Assembly (NCBI GenBank): GCA_017429465.1
Contig: JAFROU010000020.1
Location: forward strand, 1 to 13,227
DNA from: Candidatus Saccharimonadota bacterium
GTDB lineage: Bacteria > Patescibacteria > Saccharimonadia > Saccharimonadales > Nanosyncoccaceae
Direction of reading: 5' to 3'
DNA length: 13,227 nucleotides
Shown: one piece after another, positions 11,101 to 13,227 of the stretch
How the letters are laid out: every line of letters begins with the position of its first letter
How positions within the stretch are numbered: position 1 is the stretch's first letter
Notes under the pieces: generated by a model
What the model was told of the DNA's origin: nothing
What the model saw: only the letters and a program-made list of their open reading frames with translations
Databases searched by the model: none
Position numbers and translations under genes: made by a program

Positions 11101-13227
11101 CCTGGTTGAGCATTTGGATTTGTGGACCAGCCAGCAAAGCCATAACCAGTGCGAGAATAATTTGGTGCAGATAGTTCTGTAGTACTGCCCGTGGCTATAT
11201 GTGAATAAGCTGGCATAGTTCCGCCGTCAGCACCATTGCCATCATAGATAATCTTAGGTAGACCTAAAACGCAGCGAACCGCATAGCCGTTGTATCTATT
11301 CCAGTGAGTAGAATCATAAGAGTTAAATCCATCAACTCCATTAGCATGAACTCTTAGATAGTAGGCATAGACATGATTGCTGTTTGGAGTTGAGGACCAA
11401 TAGACACCGCTCTCACCGCGTTCGCGACTCGTGGAACTGTAATAATCTCCAGAGTAGATAAAATTATTTGGATATGAACGCCAGGCGGCGTTTGAATCAT
11501 TACTTACAATATTATCGTTGAGATAGCTGAATCCCCCGCTAGTTCTTCCGCCATCTATGCTAGTCTCGTTTCCACCATAAGGCAAGTGCCAACCAGCAGG
11601 ACATATGTCACCGCTAACAGCACTTTCTGACTCGCTAGTACCATTACCAGCCGTAGCAGTATACCAGTTATACATGGCGCCATAGGAATACCAACGATAA
11701 GTTTGGCTGTTAGTATTTGGGGTAGACGTGCTACCAATGATATTTCCCATACCTACAGAATACTGGTCTATACAGGTAGAGCTAGATGAGGTACAAGTAG
11801 CAAAACTAGAACTGGAAAGGCCAGCAACGGTAGTAGAAAAGTCGGAGGCTGGATTATTAGTATTGGAAATATTAAGAGTTTTTCCAGCTGGATCAAGCCT
11901 TAAGTTCTCAATCATCCAACAGTTGCCATCGGCAAGCTTAGCTACAGCGTACGTATTATTGTCTCTAGTATCGGTAAGGGCGGTAACGGCACCAGCAGAC
12001 ATACTAGAGCAACCAGCCCAGCTTTGTAAGTTACCAGCAGATTGAACCCAAACAGCATAAAGGGTTAAGGTACCAGAAGCAGGACGAGCTGGAGCAGTAA
12101 TAGTTTCATTTGGACCATAAATTGTAGATACGCCATCTCCTGGCTGAGCATTTGGATTTGTGGACCAGCCGGCAAAGCCATAACCAGTGCGAGAATAATT
12201 TGGCGCTATTAGATTAATTGGCTGATTCTCTATTATGTCGGCATTGTTATACCCACTCATCGTACCATCAGCAGAGCCATTGCCATTGTATTCAATAGTA
12301 TAGGTAGGTGCCCAGATTGCGTAAAGAGTCAATACGTTAGTTGGTTCACTTATTACTCCTGGATTAAAACTAGAGTCTGGACTGTAACTTGTACCAGTAC
12401 CATCAGGTGCAGTATTCCATTCCTTAATTTTATAATCTTGGAGGCTAAATATACCATCGTAACCAATACTAGTGTCGAGACCAGATTCAGTGGAGATTGG
12501 ATAATTGGCTCCATCATTCACGCAATTTGCAACAACAATAGAACAGTTATTAAAATAAGTAATAGTATAGATCGGGTTCCAAACTGCATAAAAGGTTACA
12601 TCATCGCCATCGCTTACTCCAGTATTGAAGAGGTCTGAAGCTGAGGCATAAGTTGGGTTGCTGTCTCCATAGACGGCTCCTGCAACTTTACTCCAGGACT
12701 TAAGTACGTAACCGGGACGATTAAATGGAGAAGACGAGGACGAGTAGACGCTAGAAGATATTAATGGTAGCTTGGATGTGGCTATTTCAACATTATTTTG
12801 TGTTGAAATGGAACCGGTAGCCGGATAAGCCACAGAGTCGTTGGCATTATAACTAATCGTAGCAAAACCGAGATTCATAACGCAACGAACTGATTCACCA
12901 TAGTATTTATAATTATTAATAGATGTAGCATTACCATAGCTTGTAGTGTAATATGCATGTGCTGCGCTATCGTTTGTGGATGTCCAAAGTCTGATAACGC
13001 CAGTTTGCGAATAGATATTATTTCCGCTTTTATATCCAGCGTAATTAAACTTATATGGATTTGCATGGGCTGCGGTGTAATTTGTGAGATTTGCAACAGT
13101 TTTTAGATTATTGAATTGGGATGAGGTTGGAAGATCCCATCCTTTAGGGCAAATAGAAGTGGAAATATTTTGGCCGTTAGCTGAATAAGCAGTAGTAGAA
13201 GCAATGGCGGCTGCATAGCTGTAATAT
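5139..13227 (-). CDS. Giant InlB-repeat / FISUMP modular surface protein, 5' end outside the window
   Basis: Open without interruption from the right edge to TAG 5141-5139: at least 2695 residues, N-terminus not in view. The ATG at 12878 is internal, directly after a module-ending VRCV, and is not the start. The visible protein alternates about 240-270 residue FISUMP modules (Fibrobacter paralogous type; hallmark AKLADGNCWMIENLR ... CPxGWxLP ... YWSST ... RCV) with InlB/Listeria-Bacteroides repeats (GYTFNGWNTAADGSGT ... LYAQW). Order, N to C: truncated FISUMP 1, 3 InlB, FISUMP 2, 1 InlB, FISUMP 3, 2 InlB, FISUMP 4, 1 InlB, FISUMP 5, 1 InlB, FISUMP 6, 3 InlB, FISUMP 7, 1 InlB. Rich in Ser, Thr, Asn, Gly and Tyr, poor in Lys, with regularly spaced Cys, as expected for an exported, disulfide-stabilised adhesin. 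It ends LYAQWS: no LPXTG, membrane helix or other C-terminal anchor. Adhesion is inferred, not shown. Confidence 0.9.
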   Translation of the reverse strand, partial: YYSYAAAIASTTAYSANGQNISTSICPKGWDLPTSSQFNNLKTVANLTNYTAAHANPYKFNYAGYKSGNNIYSQTGVIRLWTSTNDSAAHAYYTTSYGNATSINNYKYYGESVRCVMNLGFATISYNANDSVAYPATGSISTQNNVEIATSKLPLISSSVYSSSSSPFNRPGYVLKSWSKVAGAVYGDSNPTYASASDLFNTGVSDGDDVTFYAVWNPIYTITYFNNCSIVVANCVNDGANYPISTESGLDTSIGYDGIFSLQDYKIKEWNTAPDGTGTSYSPDSSFNPGVISEPTNVLTLYAIWAPTYTIEYNGNGSADGTMSGYNNADIIENQPINLIAPNYSRTGYGFAGWSTNPNAQPGDGVSTIYGPNETITAPARPASGTLTLYAVWVQSAGNLQSWAGCSSMSAGAVTALTDTRDNNTYAVAKLADGNCWMIENLRLDPAGKTLNISNTNNPASDFSTTVAGLSSSSFATCTSSSSTCIDQYSVGMGNIIGSTSTPNTNSQTYRWYSYGAMYNWYTATAGNGTSESESAVSGDICPAGWHLPYGGNETSIDGGRTSGGFSYLNDNIVSNDSNAAWRSYPNNFIYSGDYYSSTSRERGESGVYWSSTPNSNHVYAYYLRVHANGVDGFNSYDSTHWNRYNGYAVRCVLGLPKIIYDGNGADGGTMPAYSHIATGSTTELSAPNYSRTGYGFAGWSTNPNAQPGDGVSTIYGPNETITVPAYGNSDTLTLYAVWVQSTGNLQNWAGCSSMSAGAVTALTDTRDSSTYAVAKLADGNCWMIENLRLDPAGKTLDSSNTNNPTSGFSTTVAGLSSSSFATCASSNSACIDQYSVGMGNVTGTKSSRDSAGQNYRWYSYGGMYNWYTATAGNGTYSMGNYSAVTGSICPVGWHLPYGGSATGTNGGNTSGGFYYLGNQLGATVSNATSSNIWRSYPNNFIYSGTYNGSTSSQRGKAGSYWSATTYYNTSYSLYLELTSSRLVPHSSYYKYTGSAIRCVSDYIQFTLTYNANAGEDAVSNLPIAQTHSTNSGSATFIISSTIPSRSGYYFLEWNTAADGSGDSYFAGDTYTTNSTNATLYARWTDCPPEYICYSQSMFNVDGTMDNQAANSYSEITLHASNYTHPAYGFAGWKAKVDGGGTIIYGPNQTITTGDLSSHGMTLYAEWGYGGSNSMQWWKGCSSMSSGAIITLNDVRDGNDYVVAKLADGNCWMIENLRFNPAGKTLTDANTNHPDPAFAAAVLNLSNSSFAACTSSDSACIDQYSLGLGNVTGSISNFINGDQSTRWHSYGGMYNWYTATAGNGTYNTYGDVTVGDICPKGWHLPYGGNGSNAFGGNTSGGFYYLASQLGATSNDVNSSKILRSYQNNFILSGKYYGSDASDRGDYGYYYSSTSWSNTNPYYMLLHENGVNPGTTNGGGKQYGFAVRCVSNQSYTIVYDGNGADEGSMTAHTGVLEGDDVQLYASNYSRAGYGFAGWSTNPNAQPGDGISTIYGPNQTITAPAYNGTSTTTLYAIWVQSTGNMQGWSGCSGMSAGAVTALTDTRDSSTYAVAKLADGNCWMIENLRLDLSTNGDDITIYNTNRPTLNFIDEANDMTGNTSTWNTCTDSNSASCSNQISFFVGDMDRNNTASPNTNNQVSQWYSYGAHYNWYTATAGNGMYDAMSNNTIAAGDICPIGWGLPYGGSSADPYGGNTSGGFKYLASQLGVTSFYDVNSSIILRSYPNNFIYSGYYTGSSANNRGSSGLYWSSTHESREDSYFMSVSEFNFYWDLSSRAMYNALAIRCRLGSSEEFTVTYNGNGAGDTINNIPVSQTAIGNGMVDMITSSTIPTRDGNVYSFAGWQDKYGQIVQPGDTYHATDTNAVLYAIWTVATCNPAATTIGTGNTSTDAVCLQDMNSTVKSTMTIADSSTGTYTLRDARDNKTYTIAKLADGNVWMTQNLNFAPSADMFIGSADSDVTSFMVPASTTSFETTNDDTTYISPKVLADSTYGAYYSYAAAIASTAAYSGNDQNISTSVCPKGWDLPTKYQYDYLRSIANFSTFASAQASPYNFIRAGYKNGASIYDQSSSTHLWTSTNYSTAYSYRSTVISNSYGSNYKTYGYSIRCLASNGTGTVHYYANGGTGTMADQTNVDVNASIIRPNDFVPADDHKQFRTWNTAADGSGTNVVANTPLEIVVTNGGTVNLYAQWDDLYKLTFTNTITSSVQTKIVIVGQSTTVNSPSTWSRSGYRLVGWDTSSIGETAVYTNGQSITPSSDLSLYTVWKPTYTIEYNGNGSTDGSAVTHTDVIEGDAVNLYASNYARTGYGFAGWSTNPSAQPGDGVSTIYGPNETIAAPARPASGTLTLYAVWVQSAGNLQNWAGCSSMSAGAVTALTDTRDNNTYAIAKLADGNCWMIENLRLDPAGKTLNNTNTNNPASDFSTTVAGLSSSSFAACSTSSGSTCTDQYSAGMGNITSSASSPSAYSQNSRWYSYGGMYNWYTATAGNGVYSIYDGVTAGDLCPAGWGLPYGGSSTNLYGGNTNGGFYYLLVRLGSGTAISGISGSSIVRSYPNNYVYSGTYQSNSAYSRGSNGHYWASWAPNSAVYGASIYVTSGSIIGDIATARATGLAIRCRAGEYFTISYDANAGTDTVTDLPSSQTRLLTPGNTVFAIPSTAPTRSGYTFNGWNTAADGSGTSYAAGSIYTASQTTSILYAQWS
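5142..5393 (-). repeat. C-terminal InlB-type repeat
   Basis: 84 residues, classical subtype (GYTFNGWNTAADGSGTSYAAG ends ILYAQWS). The stop codon follows immediately, so the protein ends with a complete repeat unit and no anchor. Confidence 0.85.
5394..6182 (-). repeat. FISUMP module 7 (type B, C-terminal)
   Basis: 263 residues from VQSAGNLQNWAGC to LAIRCR, six cysteines. Variable tail HYWASWAPNSAVYGASIYV departs from the WSST consensus. Confidence 0.88.
6183..6908 (-). repeat. InlB-type repeat block, three units
   Basis: 242 residues with units ending LYAQWDD, LYTVWKP and LYAVW. The third is the YGFAGW subtype. Like the block at 12048-12878, this three-unit block joins a type A module to a type B module. 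Confidence 0.85.
6909..7622 (-). repeat. FISUMP module 6 (type A)
   Basis: 238 residues. The core reads AKLADGNVWMTQNLNF, closer to the canonical FISUMP WMxxNLN motif than the type B WMIENLR. It has four cysteines, lacking the one in NCWM and one partner. CPKGWDLPT and LWTSTN match module 1. Confidence 0.88.
7623..7871 (-). repeat. Single InlB-type repeat, classical subtype, before type A module 6
   Basis: 83 residues from LGSSEEFTVTYNGNGAGD to LYAIW with YSFAGWQDKYGQIVQPGD. It lacks the IYGPN motif that marks units in front of type B modules. Confidence 0.85.
7872..8678 (-). repeat. FISUMP module 5 (type B, longest copy)
   Basis: 269 residues. Has ENLRLDLSTNGDDITIYN in place of LDPAGKTL and a short insertion around FFVGDMDRN. 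Six cysteines; ends LAIRCR. Confidence 0.88.
8679..8939 (-). repeat. Single InlB-type repeat, YGFAGW subtype
   Basis: 87 residues from SNQSYTIVYDGNGADEG to TLYAIW, with IYGPNQTITAPAYNG, intermediate between the units before modules 3 and 4. Confidence 0.85.
8940..9725 (-). repeat. FISUMP module 4 (type B, divergent)
   Basis: 262 residues starting GYGGSNSMQWWKGC, so the VQS linker of the other type B copies is replaced. Six cysteines retained. The WSST motif reads YYSSTSWSN. Confidence 0.88.
9726..10226 (-). repeat. InlB-type repeat block, two units
   Basis: 167 residues. The first unit is of the classical type (GYYFLEWNTAADGSGDSY ... LYARW). The second is a divergent YGFAGW unit (YGFAGWKAKVDGGGTIIYG) that lacks the STNPNAQPGDG segment and is preceded by an extra Cys pair (DCPPEYIC). 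Confidence 0.85.
10227..11009 (-). repeat. FISUMP module 3 (type B)
   Basis: 261 residues from VQSTGNLQNWAGC to SAIRCV, six cysteines. Variable tail SYWSATTYYNTSYSLYLEL differs completely from its neighbours while the flanking NNFIYSG and RC framework is kept. Confidence 0.88.
11010..11267 (-). repeat. Single InlB-type repeat, YGFAGW subtype
   Basis: 86 residues, starting LGLPKIIYDGNGADGG and ending LTLYAVW. It carries the segment YGFAGWSTNPNAQPGDG shared with the units before modules 2, 5 and 7 (STNPSAQPGDG in the last). Confidence 0.85.
11268..12047 (-). repeat. FISUMP module 2 (type B)
   Basis: 260 residues from VQSAGNLQSWAGC to YAVRCV, with six cysteines. Its variable tail reads GVYWSSTPNSNHVYAYY and then a long stretch unique to this copy. 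The preceding InlB unit and module start are nearly identical in DNA to those of module 7. Confidence 0.88.
12048..12878 (-). repeat. InlB-type repeat block, three units
   Basis: 277 residues ending successively in FYAVWNP, LYAIWAP and LYAVW. The first two units are divergent; the second has a Cys pair (NNCSIVVANC). The third is the YGFAGW...IYGPN subtype found before every type B module. Confidence 0.85.
12879..13227 (-). repeat. FISUMP module 1 (type A), truncated by the window edge
   Basis: 116 visible residues, from YYSYAAAIASTTAYS through CPKGWDLP and LWTSTN to GESVRCV. It matches module 6, not modules 2-5 and 7; the overlapping DNA (about 13130-13220 against 7155-7250) looks roughly 85% identical by eye. 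Confidence 0.85.

Noticed and set aside
11728..12045. 105-residue plus-strand frame opposite FISUMP module 2 (and similar frames at 9780-10088, 5835-6038, 12438-12638)
   Set aside because: These are antisense shadows of the repeat gene; they track the repeat DNA, show no domain logic and lack initiation signals.
12876..12878. ATG at 12878 as the start of the giant protein (2579 residues)
   Set aside because: The same frame stays open to the window edge, and the residues before this Met spell the end of a FISUMP module (YYGESVRCV). There is no promoter or ribosome binding site; the true start is outside the window.
12875..13096. 73-residue minus-strand frame at the right edge as a separate upstream gene
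   Set aside because: It is the wrong frame; the correct frame over the same bases encodes module 1 of the giant protein.
5139..13227. CRISPR array or dispersed mobile repeats
   Set aside because: The repeats are about 1 kb apart, remain in one coding frame and differ mainly as protein modules do; there are no short identical repeats with unique spacers.

Overview
The window looks like chromosomal DNA of an ultra-small Patescibacteria/CPR bacterium, most likely Saccharibacteria (TM7). This is an inference from gene content: a type IV pilus-type ATPase, peptidoglycan genes, and a huge extracellular protein built of alternating InlB B-repeats and Fibrobacter-paralogous (FISUMP) modules, a combination I associate with that group. 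No rRNA or marker gene is present to settle it. Genes use ATG starts and ordinary TAA/TAG stops. Composition is roughly 40% GC, except for the first ~290 bases, which are much richer in AT.

Layout. (1) 1-193, minus: the N-terminal part of a small lipoprotein, 21% GC, with the only strong Shine-Dalgarno sequence at a gene start driven by its own promoter. (2) 378-452, plus: tRNA-Arg(UCU), followed only 7 bases later by (3) a membrane-anchored polysaccharide deacetylase (460-1896) and (4) glutamate racemase murI (1896-2540), overlapping by one base. This is a small cell-wall cluster that may be co-transcribed with the tRNA. (5) Converging on it with no gap, on the minus strand, are a SAM-dependent methyltransferase (2541-3290) and, upstream of it, a PilB/GspE-family ATPase (3298-4905). 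(6) 4964-5065, plus: an untracked 33-residue, very basic mini-protein, divergent from pilB, ending in a strong bidirectional terminator (5064-5091). (7) 5139 to the right edge, minus: one open frame of at least 2695 residues. It holds seven FISUMP modules (the first truncated by the window edge) and about twelve InlB-type repeats, and its 5' end lies outside the window.

The deacetylase and racemase act on peptidoglycan (N-acetyl sugar modification and D-glutamate supply). The pilus ATPase and the giant repeat protein are both plausibly involved in surface attachment. Promoters with an extended -10 (TGnTATAAT) recur before the tRNA, pilB and the methyltransferase. At the last two they sit so close to ATG that the transcripts should be leaderless. 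I see no CRISPR array, transposase, reverse transcriptase or defence gene. The most interesting object is the giant mosaic protein: two module subtypes, a higher-order duplication, strictly patterned cysteines, and hypervariable patches on a constant framework resembling the C-type-lectin architecture.
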